From Rhodopseudomonas infernalis (GTDB lineage: Bacteria; Pseudomonadota; Alphaproteobacteria; Rhizobiales; Xanthobacteraceae), in the NCBI RefSeq assembly GCF_022271405.1, contig NZ_JAJNAL010000006.1, positions 62,001 to 126,000 on the forward strand: a stretch of 64,000 bases of DNA. The letters are read 5' to 3'. Below the pieces are notes generated by a model, which did no database searches, was not told the DNA's origin, and was given only the letters and a program-made list of their open reading frames with translations. Numbering within the stretch: the stretch's first letter is position 1; each line of letters begins with the position of its first letter. This document shows positions 24,870-36,656 of this stretch, piece after piece. A program made the position numbers and the translations under genes.

Positions 24870-27746
24870 ATGGCCATGATCGAGAAAACCTATCAGCCCG
24901 CCGAGATCGAAGGCCGCATCGCGCGCGCCTGGGACGAAGCCGACGCCTTCAAGGCAGGGCGCCCCGACCGCCGCAACGCCGAACCGTATTCGATCGTGAT
25001 CCCGCCGCCGAACGTCACCGGCTCGCTGCACATGGGCCACGCGCTCAACAATACGCTGCAGGACATCCTGTGCCGGTTCGAGCGGATGCGCGGCCGCGAC
25101 GTGCTGTGGCAGCCCGGCACCGACCACGCCGGCATCGCCACCCAGATGGTGGTCGAGCGCCAGCTGATGGAGCGCCAGGAGCCGGGCCGGCGCGACATGG
25201 GCCGCGCCAAATTCCTCGAGCGGGTGTGGCAGTGGAAGGCCGAGAGCGGCGGCGTCATCGTCAACCAGCTCAAGCGGCTCGGCGCGTCGTGCGACTGGTC
25301 GCGCGAGCGCTTCACCATGGACGAGGGGCTGTCGCGCGCCGTCGTCAAAGTGTTCGTCGAGCTGCACCGCCAGGGCCTGATCTACAAGGACAAGCGGCTG
25401 GTCAACTGGGACCCGAAGCTGCTCACCGCGATCTCCGATCTCGAAGTGCAGCAGATCGAGGTGAAGGGCAATCTCTGGCACCTGCGCTATCCGATCGAGG
25501 GCAAGAGCTTCGATCCCGCCGATCCGTCGAGCTTCATCGTCGTCGCGACCACGCGGCCCGAGACGATGCTGGGCGACACCGCGGTCGCGGTGAATCCCGA
25601 GGACGAGCGCTACACCCATCTGATCGGCAAGCACGTCGTCCTGCCGCTGGTCGGCCGGCGGATTCCGATCGTCGGCGATGAGTATTCCGATCCCGAGAAG
25701 GGCTCGGGCGCGGTGAAGATCACGCCGGCGCACGACTTCAACGACTTCGAGGTCGGCAAGCGGCATCATCTGCCGCAGATCAGCGTGCTCGATATCGAGG
25801 GCAAGATCTCGATCGCCGACAATAGTGCGTATCTCGAAGGCCTGCCCGAAGGCGCCCATGAATTCGCCGATGAGATGGAAGGCACCGACCGCTTCGCCGC
25901 GCGAAAAATCATCGTGCAGCGGCTCGACGATTTCGGCTTCCTGGAGAAGATCGAGCCCAACGTCCACATGGTGCCGCATGGCGACCGTTCGGGCGTGGTG
26001 ATCGAGCCGTTCCTGACCGACCAGTGGTACGTCGACGCCAAGACCATGGCGCAGCCGGCGATCGCCGCGGTGCGCTCGGGCGCCACCACCTTCGTGCCGA
26101 AGAACTGGGAGAAGACTTACTTCGAGTGGATGGAGAACATCCAGCCGTGGTGCATCTCGCGCCAGCTGTGGTGGGGCCATCAGATCCCGGCCTGGTACGG
26201 CCCGGACGGCAAGGTGTTCGTCGCCGAGACCGAGGAAGAGGCGATCGGCAACGCGCTCGGCTATTACGTCGAGCAGGAAGTCATCACGCCGGCGCAGGCG
26301 CACGAGATGACGCAGGACGCCGGCAAGCGCGACGGCTTCATCACCCGTGATGAGGACGTGCTCGACACCTGGTTCTCCTCGGCGCTGTGGCCGTTCTCGA
26401 CGCTCGGCTGGCCCGACGAGGCGCCGGAGATTGCGCGCTACTACCCGACCAACGTGCTGGTCACCGGCTTCGATATCATCTTCTTCTGGGTCGCCCGGAT
26501 GATGATGATGGGCCTGCACTTCATGGACGACGTGCCGTTCCCGACCGTCTACATCCACGCCCTCGTCCGCGACGAGAAGGGCGCCAAGATGTCGAAGTCG
26601 AAGGGCAACGTCATCGATCCCTTGAACCTGATCGATCAGTACGGCGCCGACGCGCTGCGCTTCACGCTGGCCGCGATGGCGGCGCAGGGCCGCGACATCA
26701 AGCTCGCCTCATCCCGCGTCGAAGGCTATCGCAACTTCGCCACCAAGCTTTGGAACGCATGCCGCTTCGCCGAAATGAACGGCTGCGCGACGCCGGCCGG
26801 CTTCGACTACACATCGGCCAAGGAAACGCTGAACCGCTGGATCGCGCACGAGACGGTACGTGCCGTGCGCGAAGTGACGGAAGCGATCGAGACCTATCGG
26901 TTCAACGACGCTGCGGGCGCGGCCTATCGGTTCGTCTGGAACGTGTATTGCGACTGGTATCTCGAACTCGCCAAGCCGGTGCTGATGGGCGAGGACAGCC
27001 CCGCCAAGGCCGAGACCCGCGCGATGGTGGCGTGGGCGCGCGACGAGATCCTCAAGCTGCTGCATCCGTTCATGCCGTTCATCACCGAGGAGCTGTGGGC
27101 CGTCACGGCGCCGCGTGACAACCTGCTGGTGCTGGCGCCGTGGTCGCGCAAGGCCGGCTTCAGTGACGAGCAGCTCGCGGTGATGACCGCGTCTGCGGCG
27201 AGCGATCCGATGGTCGCGCCGGCGCTGCTCAACATCCCGACCGAGCAGCCCGACTTCACCGACGATGCGGCCGAGGCCGAGATCGGCTGGGTAGTCGATC
27301 TCGTCACCGCGATCCGCTCGGTGCGCGCCGAGATGAACATCGCGCCGTCGACGCTGACGCCGCTGGTGCTCGCCGGCGTGCCCGCCGAGACGCAGCTCCG
27401 CGCCGAGCGTTGGAGCGACGTGATCAAGCGGCTGGCGCGCGTCGGTGATATCTCGTTCGCCGATGCGGCGCCGCAGGGCGCGGTGCAGCTCTTGGTCCGC
27501 GGCGACGTCGCGGCGCTGCCGCTGAAGGGCGTGATCGACTTCGCGGTCGAGCAGGCCCGGCTCGAAAAGGAACTCGGCAAGGCCGAAGCCGACATCAAGC
27601 GTGCCGAGGCCAAGCTGGCGAACGAGAAGTTCGTCGCCAACGCCGCCGAAGAGGTGGTCGAGGAAGAACGCGAAAAGCGCGAAGCCGCGCTCGCCCGTAA
27701 AATGAAGATCCTCGAAGCGCTGCTGCGGATCAAGAACGCGTCGTAG
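24870..27746 (+). CDS. valS: Valyl-tRNA synthetase
   Basis: At 958 residues this is a full-length class Ia synthetase. It shows [16 protein letters not shown] with the HIGH-type motif (HMGH near residue 54), the editing domain with [15 protein letters not shown], the KMSKSKG motif near residue 573 and a C-terminal coiled coil ([20 protein letters not shown]). ATG 24870 begins [10 protein letters not shown], where homology begins; the frame extends further upstream without support. It charges tRNA-Val and proofreads threonine. Confidence 0.97.
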   Translation: MAMIEKTYQPAEIEGRIARAWDEADAFKAGRPDRRNAEPYSIVIPPPNVTGSLHMGHALNNTLQDILCRFERMRGRDVLWQPGTDHAGIATQMVVERQLMERQEPGRRDMGRAKFLERVWQWKAESGGVIVNQLKRLGASCDWSRERFTMDEGLSRAVVKVFVELHRQGLIYKDKRLVNWDPKLLTAISDLEVQQIEVKGNLWHLRYPIEGKSFDPADPSSFIVVATTRPETMLGDTAVAVNPEDERYTHLIGKHVVLPLVGRRIPIVGDEYSDPEKGSGAVKITPAHDFNDFEVGKRHHLPQISVLDIEGKISIADNSAYLEGLPEGAHEFADEMEGTDRFAARKIIVQRLDDFGFLEKIEPNVHMVPHGDRSGVVIEPFLTDQWYVDAKTMAQPAIAAVRSGATTFVPKNWEKTYFEWMENIQPWCISRQLWWGHQIPAWYGPDGKVFVAETEEEAIGNALGYYVEQEVITPAQAHEMTQDAGKRDGFITRDEDVLDTWFSSALWPFSTLGWPDEAPEIARYYPTNVLVTGFDIIFFWVARMMMMGLHFMDDVPFPTVYIHALVRDEKGAKMSKSKGNVIDPLNLIDQYGADALRFTLAAMAAQGRDIKLASSRVEGYRNFATKLWNACRFAEMNGCATPAGFDYTSAKETLNRWIAHETVRAVREVTEAIETYRFNDAAGAAYRFVWNVYCDWYLELAKPVLMGEDSPAKAETRAMVAWARDEILKLLHPFMPFITEELWAVTAPRDNLLVLAPWSRKAGFSDEQLAVMTASAASDPMVAPALLNIPTEQPDFTDDAAEAEIGWVVDLVTAIRSVRAEMNIAPSTLTPLVLAGVPAETQLRAERWSDVIKRLARVGDISFADAAPQGAVQLLVRGDVAALPLKGVIDFAVEQARLEKELGKAEADIKRAEAKLANEKFVANAAEEVVEEEREKREAALARKMKILEALLRIKNAS

Positions 27747-27785
27747 GCGCTGCTCAGCGAGTGAAGGGCGTCGCCCCACAACCAA

Positions 27786-27890
27786 CCGTCACCCTCCGCG
27801 AAAGCGGAGGGCCCAGTATTCCAGAGCGTTCGTTATTTAGCCGCGGCGCTCTGGAATACTGGGTCGCCCGGTCGAGCCGGGCGATGACGG
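27786..27890. repeat. 105-base triple-hairpin palindromic element, copy A
   Basis: The element is bounded by CCGTCA...TGACGG. It contains three perfect or near-perfect hairpins: CCCTCCGC-GAAA-GCGGAGGG (27792-27811), a 17-base-pair stem starting CCCAGTATTCC (27812-27863), and TCGCCCGG-TCGAG-CCGGGCGA (27864-27884). An inverted second copy of the same length lies at 30313-30417. It lies in the gap between the convergent valS and glycosylase genes and may serve as a terminator there. Confidence 0.9.
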
Positions 27891-27913
27891 GTTTTGTTGG
27901 GGGCCAGCTTCGA

Positions 27914-28600
27914 TCAAATTGATCGCGGAAACGGCTTGCTCAAAAACCGCGAGCCCTTCAGCCCGAACCGCCACGGATAGTCCGCTGCCTTGGTGATGCC
28001 GATGCGCGGGCCGGTAACGATCTCGGGCGTCGTCGTGCGCCGATGGATCGCGAATGGCGGCGCGTCGAGCGGCACGGCATTGGCGGCAATGGTGATGCTG
28101 AGTGCCTGGGTCAGCTTGCCGGGACCGGAGCAGAGCAGGCGGGCCTCGTCGAGGCCGCGGCGCGTGCGCATCTCGGCCAGCCCGTGGGTCGGCTCCAGCG
28201 CGCGGATCAGCACCGCGCTGGCGGAGCCCTCGGCCTCGCAGACAAAGTTCACGCACCAATGGATGCCGTAGGACCGGTACACATAGGCGAAGCCCGGCGG
28301 GCCGAACATCACCGCGTTGCGCGGCGTCTGTCCGCCGAACGAATGCGCCGCCGGGTCGGTGTGGTGATAGGCCTCGACCTCGACGATGACACCGCCGACA
28401 CCATCGAACAGCAGCGTTGCCCCGATCAGGTCCGGCGCGACCTCGTGCACGCTGCGGGCGAAGAATCTCTTCGTCAGCAACGGGCCGAGACGGGCAGGCG
28501 TCGCCTCGGTTGGTGCGGCGGGAACGCGGAGGCGGGCCATCATGCCGGGCAGGGTGCGGTGTGAGACGTCGGCAGCGCAATTTGCCGAGAATTCGAGCAT
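27914..28600 (-). CDS. 3-methyladenine DNA glycosylase (AAG/MPG family)
   Basis: The 228-residue protein is of the alkyladenine glycosylase family. It has [23 protein letters not shown] near the start, the catalytic-Glu segment [39 protein letters not shown], and [11 protein letters not shown]. It excises alkylated purines from DNA. The first 20 residues before MMARLR (ATG 28543) lack homology, so the true start may be there. It is divergent from lipA. Confidence 0.9.
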   Translation of the reverse strand: MLEFSANCAADVSHRTLPGMMARLRVPAAPTEATPARLGPLLTKRFFARSVHEVAPDLIGATLLFDGVGGVIVEVEAYHHTDPAAHSFGGQTPRNAVMFGPPGFAYVYRSYGIHWCVNFVCEAEGSASAVLIRALEPTHGLAEMRTRRGLDEARLLCSGPGKLTQALSITIAANAVPLDAPPFAIHRRTTTPEIVTGPRIGITKAADYPWRFGLKGSRFLSKPFPRSI

Positions 28601-28691
28601 TATTCCAAGGGATAACGGCCTGCAAGCGCGGCGGGTTGCGGGACGCTGGCGGGGGGATTAGGTAGGGTTCTCGCATCCAATCGGGGCCAGC

Positions 28692-29651
28692 ATGGTCGTT
28701 CTCGTCGATACCGTCTCCGCCAATCCCGTCCGCCCCCGGCATCCGGAGAAGGCGGCGCGGCCGGATACGCTGTCGCCGAAGAAGCCGGACTGGATCCGCG
28801 TCCGCGCGCCGACCACCCGCGGCTATGGCGAGACCCGCAGCATCGTCAAGGAGAACGGCCTCGTCACGGTGTGCGAGGAGGCCGGCTGCCCGAATATCGG
28901 CGAGTGCTGGGACAAGAAGCACGCCACCTTCATGATCATGGGGGACACCTGCACCCGGGCCTGCGCGTTCTGCAACGTCAAGACCGGCATGCCCGGCGCG
29001 CTCGACGCCAACGAGCCGGCCTACGTCGCCGAGGCGACCCGCAAGCTCGGCCTGCAGCATCTCGTCATCACCTCTGTCGATCGCGACGATCTCGCCGACG
29101 GCGGCGCGGCGCATTTCGCCGCGACGATCCGCGCGGTGCGTGCGGCGTGCCCGACCACCACGATCGAAATCCTGACGCCGGACTTCCTGCGCAAGGACGG
29201 CGCGCTCGAAGTCGTCGTCGCCGCCAAGCCGGACGTGTTCAACCACAATCTCGAAACCGTGCCGTCGCGCTATCTGTCGGTGCGGCCCGGCGCGCGCTAT
29301 TTCCATTCGATCCGGCTGCTGCAGCGCGTGAAGGAGCTCGATCCGACCATCTTCACCAAGTCCGGCATCATGGTCGGGCTCGGCGAGGAGCGCCACGAGG
29401 TGCTGCAGGTGATGGACGATTTGCGCTCGGCGGACGTCGACTTCCTCACCATCGGCCAGTATCTGCAGCCGACCCGCAAGCATCACGCGGTGATGCGCTA
29501 CGTCACGCCGGACGAGTTCGCCGGCTATCAGACCACCGCTTATGCCAAGGGCTTCCTGATGGTGTCGGCGTCGCCGATGACGCGCTCGTCGCATCATGCC
29601 GGCGAGGATTTTGCCAAGCTGAAGGCGGCCCGCGCCGCGCTGGCGCGCTGA
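28692..29651 (+). CDS. lipA: Lipoyl synthase
   Basis: The 319-residue radical SAM enzyme carries both expected clusters: the auxiliary cluster [12 protein letters not shown] (near residues 61-72) and the SAM cluster CTRACAFC (near residues 87-94). Sulfur insertion into octanoyl groups makes lipoyl cofactor for 2-oxoacid dehydrogenases. The C-terminal region has the conserved SSHHAGED with the Ser that ligates the auxiliary cluster. The Coq10-like gene follows nine bases later, a common pairing in this group. Confidence 0.97.
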   Translation: MVVLVDTVSANPVRPRHPEKAARPDTLSPKKPDWIRVRAPTTRGYGETRSIVKENGLVTVCEEAGCPNIGECWDKKHATFMIMGDTCTRACAFCNVKTGMPGALDANEPAYVAEATRKLGLQHLVITSVDRDDLADGGAAHFAATIRAVRAACPTTTIEILTPDFLRKDGALEVVVAAKPDVFNHNLETVPSRYLSVRPGARYFHSIRLLQRVKELDPTIFTKSGIMVGLGEERHEVLQVMDDLRSADVDFLTIGQYLQPTRKHHAVMRYVTPDEFAGYQTTAYAKGFLMVSASPMTRSSHHAGEDFAKLKAARAALAR

Positions 29652-29660
29652 GTTTCGACC

Positions 29661-30134
29661 ATGCCGCAGTTTTCCAGCAAGCGCCGCGTGCCGCACAGCG
29701 CCCAGCAGATGTTCGACCTCGTCGCCGACGTCGAGCGCTATCCGCAATTCGTGCCGCTGTGCAAGGCGCTGAAGATCCGCGAGCGCAATGTGCAGCCGGA
29801 CGGCACCGAAGTCGTGATCGCCGACATGACGGTGTCGTTCAAGCTGGTGCAGGAAACCTTCACCAGCCGCGTCACGCTCGATCCCGCGAACCTGAAAATC
29901 CTTGTCGAGTACTTGCGGGGGCCATTCTCGAATCTCGAGAACCGCTGGACCTTTGTGCCGAAGACCGAGCGCGCCTGCGAGGTCGGCTTCTTCCTCGCCT
30001 ATGAATTCAAGAGCCGGATGCTGGCGACCCTGATGGGCGCGATGTTCGACACCGCCTTCCACCGCTTCGCCGCGGCTTTCGAAACGCGCGCCGATCAGGT
30101 CTATGGCGGCGCCCCGAAGCTGTCGCGGGCGTAG
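29661..30134 (+). CDS. Coq10/RatA-like START-domain protein
   Basis: The 157-residue SRPBCC/START protein starts MPQFSSKRRVPHSAQQMFDL. It contains VERYPQFVPLCKAL and the C-terminal RMLATLMGAMFDTAFHR typical of the Coq10 family. Family members bind ubiquinone or a related lipid and support respiration; the RatA 'toxin' label applied to some homologues is not supported here. It is probably co-transcribed with lipA. Confidence 0.88.
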   Translation: MPQFSSKRRVPHSAQQMFDLVADVERYPQFVPLCKALKIRERNVQPDGTEVVIADMTVSFKLVQETFTSRVTLDPANLKILVEYLRGPFSNLENRWTFVPKTERACEVGFFLAYEFKSRMLATLMGAMFDTAFHRFAAAFETRADQVYGGAPKLSRA

Positions 30135-30159
30135 TTAGTCTCCGTCGCCACCAGTCCCG

Positions 30160-30278
30160 CCGTCATTGCGAGCGCAGCGAAGCAATCCAGCCCCAGTGCT
30201 CGGCGCTGGATTGCTTCGTCGCGGAGCCTGTGCTCGGACGGCGCAGAGCGCCGATCCGAGTGCTCCTCGCAATGACGG
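30160..30278. repeat. Interspersed palindromic repeat (CCGTCATTGCGAG type)
   Basis: The ends CCGTCATTGCGAG and CTCGCAATGACGG are exact inverted repeats of 13 bases. The interior contains further inverted segments (GAAGCAATCCAG...CTGGATTGCTTC and ATCGG/CCGAT types). It lies just after the coq10-like gene. Elements of this type are common between genes in Bradyrhizobium and Rhodopseudomonas. Confidence 0.88.
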
Positions 30279-30312
30279 AGAGGTTGAGCACTGAATGATC
30301 CACACACTCCGT

Positions 30313-30417
30313 CGTCATCGCCCGGCTTGACCGGGCGACCCAGTATTCCGGAGCGGCTGCGGCTCAGTAACGAGCGCTCTGGGATACTGGGCCCTCCGCT
30401 TCCGCGGAGGGTGACGG
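30313..30417. repeat. 105-base triple-hairpin palindromic element, copy B (inverted relative to copy A)
   Basis: It has the same three hairpins as the copy at 27786-27890 but in reverse order: TCGCCCGG/CCGGGCGA first, then the 17-base stem with CCCAGTATTCC, then CCCTCCGC-TTCC-GCGGAGGG, ending TGACGG. Loops and a few stem bases differ while pairing is kept. The remaining sequence to 30505 shows no gene. Confidence 0.9.
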
Positions 30418-30505
30418 CGGTGGTGGGGAGATGCCGTGCATCTCAGGCTCCCCCAAGATTGGCTTCGTCGCGAAGACTGGCGTTTCCGCCAAATGACCTT
30501 CGTCG

Positions 30506-31129
30506 CTAAGTCTTCTTCGGCTTCACCGTCCGCTTCGGCGCGACGCGTTTGACGGCCGCTGCTCGTCGCGGCGTGCGGGCGACGCGTTTGTGGACGCCGG
30601 CGGTGGGAGTGGGCTTGGGTTTGGCCGGCGGCTTCGGGCCGCGCGCCAGTTCCAGCAGCATCCGCAGCGCTTCCACTACCGAGCGTTGGCGGACGTTGCT
30701 GCGGCCGATCGCGCCGAAGCGGTGTTCGCGATGCGCGATGCGGCCGTCGCGCGCGGCGACGCTGAAGTGCACGAGGCCGACCGGCTTGCCCGGCACGGCG
30801 CCGCCGGGGCCGGCGATGCCGGTGATCGACACCGCCAGATCGACGTCGGCCTTTTCGAGCGCGCCGACCGCCATCGCGATCGCCGTCTCCTTGCTGACGG
30901 CGCCGAACGTATTCAGCGTCGCGGTCTCGACGCCGAGCAGGTCGTGCTTGGCGGCGTTCGAGTAGGTCACGAAGCCGCGGTCGATGACGTCGGACGAGCC
31001 GGGGATGTCGGTGAGCGCGCCGGCGACCAGGCCGCCGGTGCAGGATTCAGCCGTCGCGATCATCAGCTTGCGCGAACGGCACAGATCGAGCAACGCGCGG
31101 GCGAGGGTGCGGGCGTCGTTGCTGGCCAT
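30506..31129 (-). CDS. CinA C-terminal-domain protein (nicotinamide-nucleotide amidohydrolase family)
   Basis: The 207-residue protein carries only the CinA C-terminal amidase domain: MIATAESCTGGLVAGALTDIPGSS with the family TAESCTGG motif, then SVTGIAGP-like SITGIAGPGG and KPVGLVHF. The domain deamidates NMN in pyridine-nucleotide recycling. After about residue 160 comes a Lys/Arg/Pro/Ala-rich tail (KPPAKPKPTPTAG... KPKKT) that is not part of the enzyme fold and resembles nucleic-acid-binding tails. The start is one base from the ispDF stop, so the two genes are coupled. Confidence 0.87.
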   Translation of the reverse strand: MASNDARTLARALLDLCRSRKLMIATAESCTGGLVAGALTDIPGSSDVIDRGFVTYSNAAKHDLLGVETATLNTFGAVSKETAIAMAVGALEKADVDLAVSITGIAGPGGAVPGKPVGLVHFSVAARDGRIAHREHRFGAIGRSNVRQRSVVEALRMLLELARGPKPPAKPKPTPTAGVHKRVARTPRRAAAVKRVAPKRTVKPKKT

Positions 31130-31130
31130 C

Positions 31131-32327
31131 TCAGCCGGCCAGTCCGTCGGCGCCCCAGGGCAGCCGGATGGTCGCGCTGGCGGTGGCGGCGATGCCTTCC
31201 TCGCGGCCGGTGAAGCCGAGCCGCTCGCTGGTCGTCGCCTTCACGGCAATCCGCGACACCGGCAGGCCGGTGATTTCGGCAATGCGGGCGCGCATCGGAT
31301 CGCGCAGCGGACCGATCTTCGGCCGCTCGCAGATCATCGTCACTTCGAGATTGGCGATGCGGCCGCCGCGCGCGGCGACGCGGTCGACTGCGTACTTCAG
31401 AAACTTGTCGGACGCCGCGCCCTTCCATTGCGGATCGGTCGGCGGGAAGTGCGAGCCGATGTCGCCATCCGCCAGCGCGCCGAGGATCGCGTCGACCAGC
31501 GCATGCAGTCCGACGTCGCCGTCGGAATGCGCCAGGAAACCGCGATTGTGCGGCACCTTGAGGCCGCACAGCCAGACGTGGTCGCCGTCGCCGAACGCGT
31601 GGACGTCGTAGCCGGTGCCGGTGCGGATATCACCGAGCATCGCCGTCAGACGGCTCTCTTCGCGGGCAAAATCGTCCGGCGTGGTCAGTTTCATGTTGGC
31701 AGCATCGCCTTCGAAAGTTGCAACCGTCAATCCCGCCCATTCGGCGATCGCGGCGTCGTCGGTGAAATCGTCACGGCCGTCCTGCGCGGCGCGGCGGTGG
31801 GCGTCGAGGATGACGTCGTAGCGGAAGGCCTGCGGCGTCTGGGCGATTCGCAATGTGGCGCGGTCCGGGGTGGCTTCGACCTCGCCGGCGGCGTTGATCT
31901 GCTTCACGGTGTCGCTGATCGCCACCACCGGCAGCGCCGCGCCGGTCGAGCCTGCGGCGGCGATTGCGCGTGAGATCAGCGCAGGCGTGACAAAGGGACG
32001 CGCCGCATCGTGGATCAGCACGATGTCCGGTGCGAGTTCGGCAACAGCTTCCAGCCCGGCGCGGACCGAAGCCTGCCGGGTCGCGCCGCCGCCGACGGCG
32101 GGACGGAAGCTGAGGCCGGCGACTGCCTCATTGAACAGCGCGGTATCATCCGGGTTGGTCACGGGCTGCACCGCCAGGATTTCCGGTTGGCTGCAGAACG
32201 GCTGCAAAGACCGCGCAATCACGGGCCGTCCGGCGAGAGTGCGGTATTGTTTGGGGCCGCCAGCGCCGGCGCGCAGGCCACGGCCGGCGGCGACAATGAT
32301 GGCGACGGTACGGGGAGAGTTAGACAT
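31131..32327 (-). CDS. ispDF: Bifunctional IspD/IspF enzyme of the MEP isoprenoid pathway
   Basis: The 398-residue fusion starts with the IspD domain (residues about 1-230: [26 protein letters not shown]). The IspF domain follows from about residue 240 ([15 protein letters not shown] with its metal-binding Asp/His, [15 protein letters not shown], and the C-terminal [15 protein letters not shown]). It makes 4-diphosphocytidyl-methylerythritol and later the 2,4-cyclodiphosphate; the fusion is usual in alphaproteobacteria. ATG 32327 begins [10 protein letters not shown]. The frame upstream to 32447 encodes low-complexity sequence and is rejected as start. Confidence 0.95.
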   Translation of the reverse strand: MSNSPRTVAIIVAAGRGLRAGAGGPKQYRTLAGRPVIARSLQPFCSQPEILAVQPVTNPDDTALFNEAVAGLSFRPAVGGGATRQASVRAGLEAVAELAPDIVLIHDAARPFVTPALISRAIAAAGSTGAALPVVAISDTVKQINAAGEVEATPDRATLRIAQTPQAFRYDVILDAHRRAAQDGRDDFTDDAAIAEWAGLTVATFEGDAANMKLTTPDDFAREESRLTAMLGDIRTGTGYDVHAFGDGDHVWLCGLKVPHNRGFLAHSDGDVGLHALVDAILGALADGDIGSHFPPTDPQWKGAASDKFLKYAVDRVAARGGRIANLEVTMICERPKIGPLRDPMRARIAEITGLPVSRIAVKATTSERLGFTGREEGIAATASATIRLPWGADGLAG

Positions 32328-32357
32328 CGGTCTCGGGGTCAGCTGAGCGCAAGGCGA

Positions 32358-32416
32358 GGGGACGAAGGGCGAAGGGCAAGGGGCAAGGGGCAAGACAGGG
32401 GGGCAAGGCAAGGGGG
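32358..32416 (+). repeat. G-run tract with G-quadruplex potential
   Basis: Seven runs of three or more G (32358-61, 367-69, 374-76, 380-83, 387-90, 398-403, 412-16), separated by three to eight bases, form a degenerate GGGCAAG-type tandem tract on the + strand. It lies in the divergent region between ispDF and dusB. Confidence 0.7.
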
Positions 32417-32583
32417 ACAAATCGGCAGGCGGGCAACCCCTTAGCACGCCGTGACGGGTTTCAGCAGGTTTCGGCCGGTGTCCACTGGGGACGAATGCTG
32501 CAACGCACTTGCATGTCTGCTATAACTGGCTAAACTGTAGGCAATGGCATATGATGCTCAAACATTGAGCTAGGCCAGTCGCA

Positions 32584-33648
32584 ATGGAGCGCTGGCGACA
32601 GAATGAGCAGCTTGTGACCCGCTCCACAATAACAGGTTCGCCGCCTTTGAAAATCGGCAAAATTGCGGTGGCCAACCGGGTTCTGCTGGCGCCGATGTCC
32701 GGGATTACCGACGCACCTTTTCGCAACCAGGTCGCAGCACTTGGAGCCGGTCTGGTCGTCTCAGAGATGACTGCCAGCGAAGACCTTGTGCACGGTCGTC
32801 CGATGTCGATCCGACGCTGTGATGCGATCGAGGGCGGTCCGCATGTCGTTCAGCTTGCCGGCTGCGCACCGCGTTGGATGGCGGAGGGGGCCCGGATTGC
32901 CGAGGGCAGCGGAGCAGACATCATCGACATCAACATGGGCTGCCCGGCGCGTCATGTGACCGGCGGCCAGTCCGGCTCGGCGTTGATGCGTGATCTCGAT
33001 CACGCGCTGACGCTCATCGAGGCGACGATCGGCGCCGTCCGCGTGCCGGTGACTCTGAAGATGCGACTCGGCTGGGACGATCGCTCGCGCAACGCGCCGG
33101 AGCTGGCGCGCCGCGCGCAGGATGCCGGCGTGCAGCTCGTCACGGTGCACGGCCGCACCCGCAGCCAGTTCTACAAGGGCGATGCCGATTGGGCTGCGGT
33201 TCGTGCGGTGCGCGAGGCGATCAGCATCCCGCTCGTGGTCAACGGCGACATCACGACCTATGAGGCCGCGGTCGCGGCGCTCGATCAATCCGGCGCCGAC
33301 GCGGTCATGATCGGCCGCGGCGCGCAGGGGCAGCCGTGGCTTCCCGGCCAGATCGGCCGGCGACTCGCGGGCGGCGCCGCCGAGGCGACGCCGCCGCTCG
33401 CCGATCAGTTCGCTTATCTGCGCGAGCTCTATGACGGTGTGCTCGGCCTGTATGGCGAACGCATCGGCCTGCGCCATGCCCGAAAACATCTCGGCTGGTC
33501 GCTCGACGTCGCCGCCGCCGCCAGCGGTGCACCTGCGCCGACGCTGAAGCAGTGGCGCACGCAGATCCTGACTGAAGACAATCCGGCCCGTGTGCATCGC
33601 GCGCTTGCCGATGCCTACGATGACTTTGCCTGGAGAGCCGCAGCATGA
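32584..33648 (+). CDS. dusB: tRNA-dihydrouridine synthase B
   Basis: The 354-residue FMN enzyme has the Dus TIM barrel: [15 protein letters not shown], the SGMASED-like [29 protein letters not shown] with the catalytic Cys, and [11 protein letters not shown] with the FMN phosphate region. It reduces uridine in tRNA. It is the first gene of the ntr operon in this lineage and overlaps ntrB by four bases (ATGA). An in-frame GTG at 32614 is an alternative start, since the first ten residues lack homology. Confidence 0.94.
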   Translation: MERWRQNEQLVTRSTITGSPPLKIGKIAVANRVLLAPMSGITDAPFRNQVAALGAGLVVSEMTASEDLVHGRPMSIRRCDAIEGGPHVVQLAGCAPRWMAEGARIAEGSGADIIDINMGCPARHVTGGQSGSALMRDLDHALTLIEATIGAVRVPVTLKMRLGWDDRSRNAPELARRAQDAGVQLVTVHGRTRSQFYKGDADWAAVRAVREAISIPLVVNGDITTYEAAVAALDQSGADAVMIGRGAQGQPWLPGQIGRRLAGGAAEATPPLADQFAYLRELYDGVLGLYGERIGLRHARKHLGWSLDVAAAASGAPAPTLKQWRTQILTEDNPARVHRALADAYDDFAWRAAA

Positions 33649-34817
33649 ACGCCATCCTCGAACCGCGCGCATCCAAGCCGAACGAGAGCGATGCGATCCT
33701 CAACGCGCTGCCGAACCCGGTGCTGCTGGTCGGCCCGGACGGCAAGATCATCGACGCCAACATGGCGGCCGAATCGTTTTTCGAAATCTCGACGCAGTTG
33801 TTACGTCGGCAGTCGCTGACCGAGCTGGTGCCGTTCGGCAGTCCGCTGCTGGCGCTGATCGAGCAGGTGCGCAGCGGCAATTCGCCGGTCAACGAATACA
33901 AAGTCGATCTCGGCACGCCGCGCATCGGTGCCGACCGTCAGGTCGATCTGCACGTCGCGCCGCTCAACGAGCGGCCGGGCCACATCGTGGTGATGCTGCA
34001 GGAGCGCACCATCGCCGACAAGATGGATCGTCAACTCACTCATCGCAGCGCCGCCCGCTCGGTGATCGCGCTGGCGGCGATGCTGGCGCACGAGATCAAA
34101 AATCCGCTGTCCGGCATTCGCGGTGCGGCGCAGCTTCTCGAACAGCAGGCGTCGTCGGAAGACCGTATGCTGACGCGGCTGATCTGTGACGAGGCCGACC
34201 GCATCGTCACGCTGGTCGACCGCATGGAAGTGTTCGGCGACGACCGCCCGGTGGCGCGGGGGCCGGTCAACATCCATTCGGTGCTCGATCACGTGAAGCG
34301 GCTGGCGCAGTCCGGCTTCGCGCGCAATATCAAGTTCGTCGAGGACTACGATCCGTCGCTTCCGCCGGTGCTGGCCAATCAGGATCAGCTGATTCAGGTC
34401 TTTCTCAATCTGGTGAAAAACGCCGCCGAGGCACTCGTCGATCTCGGCACTGAGGGCGAAATTCAGCTCACCACCGCGTTCCGCCCCGGGGTGCGGTTAT
34501 CGGTGCCGGGCAAGAAGACCCGCGTGTCACTGCCGCTGGAGTTCTGCGTCAAGGACAACGGCCCGGGCGTGCCCGAGGACTTGCTACCAAACCTGTTCGA
34601 TCCGTTCGTCACCACCAAGGCGTCCGGCAGCGGCCTCGGCCTCGCGCTGGTCGCCAAGATCGTCGGCGACCACGGCGGAATCATCGAATGCGAATCGCAG
34701 CCGCGCAAGACCACGTTCCGCGTGCTGCTGCCGATGTACAACACGGCAAAAGCCTACAATCAGGGTAGCGGCGAGGACGAGCCGGCGTCGTCGTCGGCCT
34801 CACAGAACTCAAGATGA
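33645..34817 (+). CDS. ntrB: Nitrogen regulation sensor histidine kinase NtrB
   Basis: The 390-residue soluble kinase has a PAS domain near residues 20-120 ([18 protein letters not shown]), the dimerisation/phosphoacceptor helix with the His in [19 protein letters not shown], and the ATPase domain ([29 protein letters not shown]). It phosphorylates or dephosphorylates NtrC according to nitrogen status relayed by PII protein. It overlaps dusB, and ntrC follows ten bases later. Confidence 0.97.
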   Translation: MNAILEPRASKPNESDAILNALPNPVLLVGPDGKIIDANMAAESFFEISTQLLRRQSLTELVPFGSPLLALIEQVRSGNSPVNEYKVDLGTPRIGADRQVDLHVAPLNERPGHIVVMLQERTIADKMDRQLTHRSAARSVIALAAMLAHEIKNPLSGIRGAAQLLEQQASSEDRMLTRLICDEADRIVTLVDRMEVFGDDRPVARGPVNIHSVLDHVKRLAQSGFARNIKFVEDYDPSLPPVLANQDQLIQVFLNLVKNAAEALVDLGTEGEIQLTTAFRPGVRLSVPGKKTRVSLPLEFCVKDNGPGVPEDLLPNLFDPFVTTKASGSGLGLALVAKIVGDHGGIIECESQPRKTTFRVLLPMYNTAKAYNQGSGEDEPASSSASQNSR

Positions 34818-34827
34818 GGACTAACTA

Positions 34828-36270
<1,443 letters not shown>

Positions 36271-36327
36271 GAAACGGCGTGTTCTGAGGATACTGGATTT
36301 AACTTCGGACAGATTCCTCACGGTTTC

Positions 36328-36418
36328 CGTCATGGCCGGGCTTGTCCCGGCCATCCACGCCTTTTCTGCGTCGCCTTCAGCAAAGGCGTGGATGCCCGGC
36401 ACAAGGCCGGGCATGACG
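36328..36418. repeat. Interspersed palindromic repeat (CGTCATGGCCGGG type)
   Basis: Two nested hairpins: CATGGCCGGGCTTGTCCCGGCCAT-type at the left and ATGCCCGGCACAAGGCCGGGCAT at the right, with CCACGCCTTT/AAAGGCGTGG pairing between, ended by CGTCA...TGACG. It lies between ntrC and ntrY and could separate their transcripts. Confidence 0.85.
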
Positions 36419-36656
36419 TGTGGAGGCGGATTGCCCCACACAAGGGCGCACGGCCGTCCTGCCTTAATCAATCGAATAAACGTCGGGTAAGCGCGTAGGT
36501 GACCCGTCTTTTGGCTGTGGACCGCGTAGTCGCCCGAGGTGGTTTGGGCGACGCGCCGCGATATTGTCGCAATTGAGCAACAATGTTGTAGGAATGCATC
36601 ACCTGGTTGCCTGATAGGGCGGCTGTTCGCATCGCATTCACTGATCCATTGCCAGA
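36419..36656. other. Region upstream of ntrY
   Basis: Without the palindromic repeat, the ntrC-ntrY gap is about 290 bases and carries no supported gene. It should hold the ntrYX promoter. No clear sigma54 (TGGCAC-N5-TTGC) site was seen. Confidence 0.5.

Noticed and set aside
29661-30134. RatA toxin assignment for the START-domain gene
   Set aside because: No antitoxin partner and placement after lipA fits the Coq10-like lipid-binding role.
32328-32447. Longer IspDF start at 32447
   Set aside because: The added 40 residues are Pro/Leu-rich low-complexity reading of the G-run tract; IspD homology starts at 32327.
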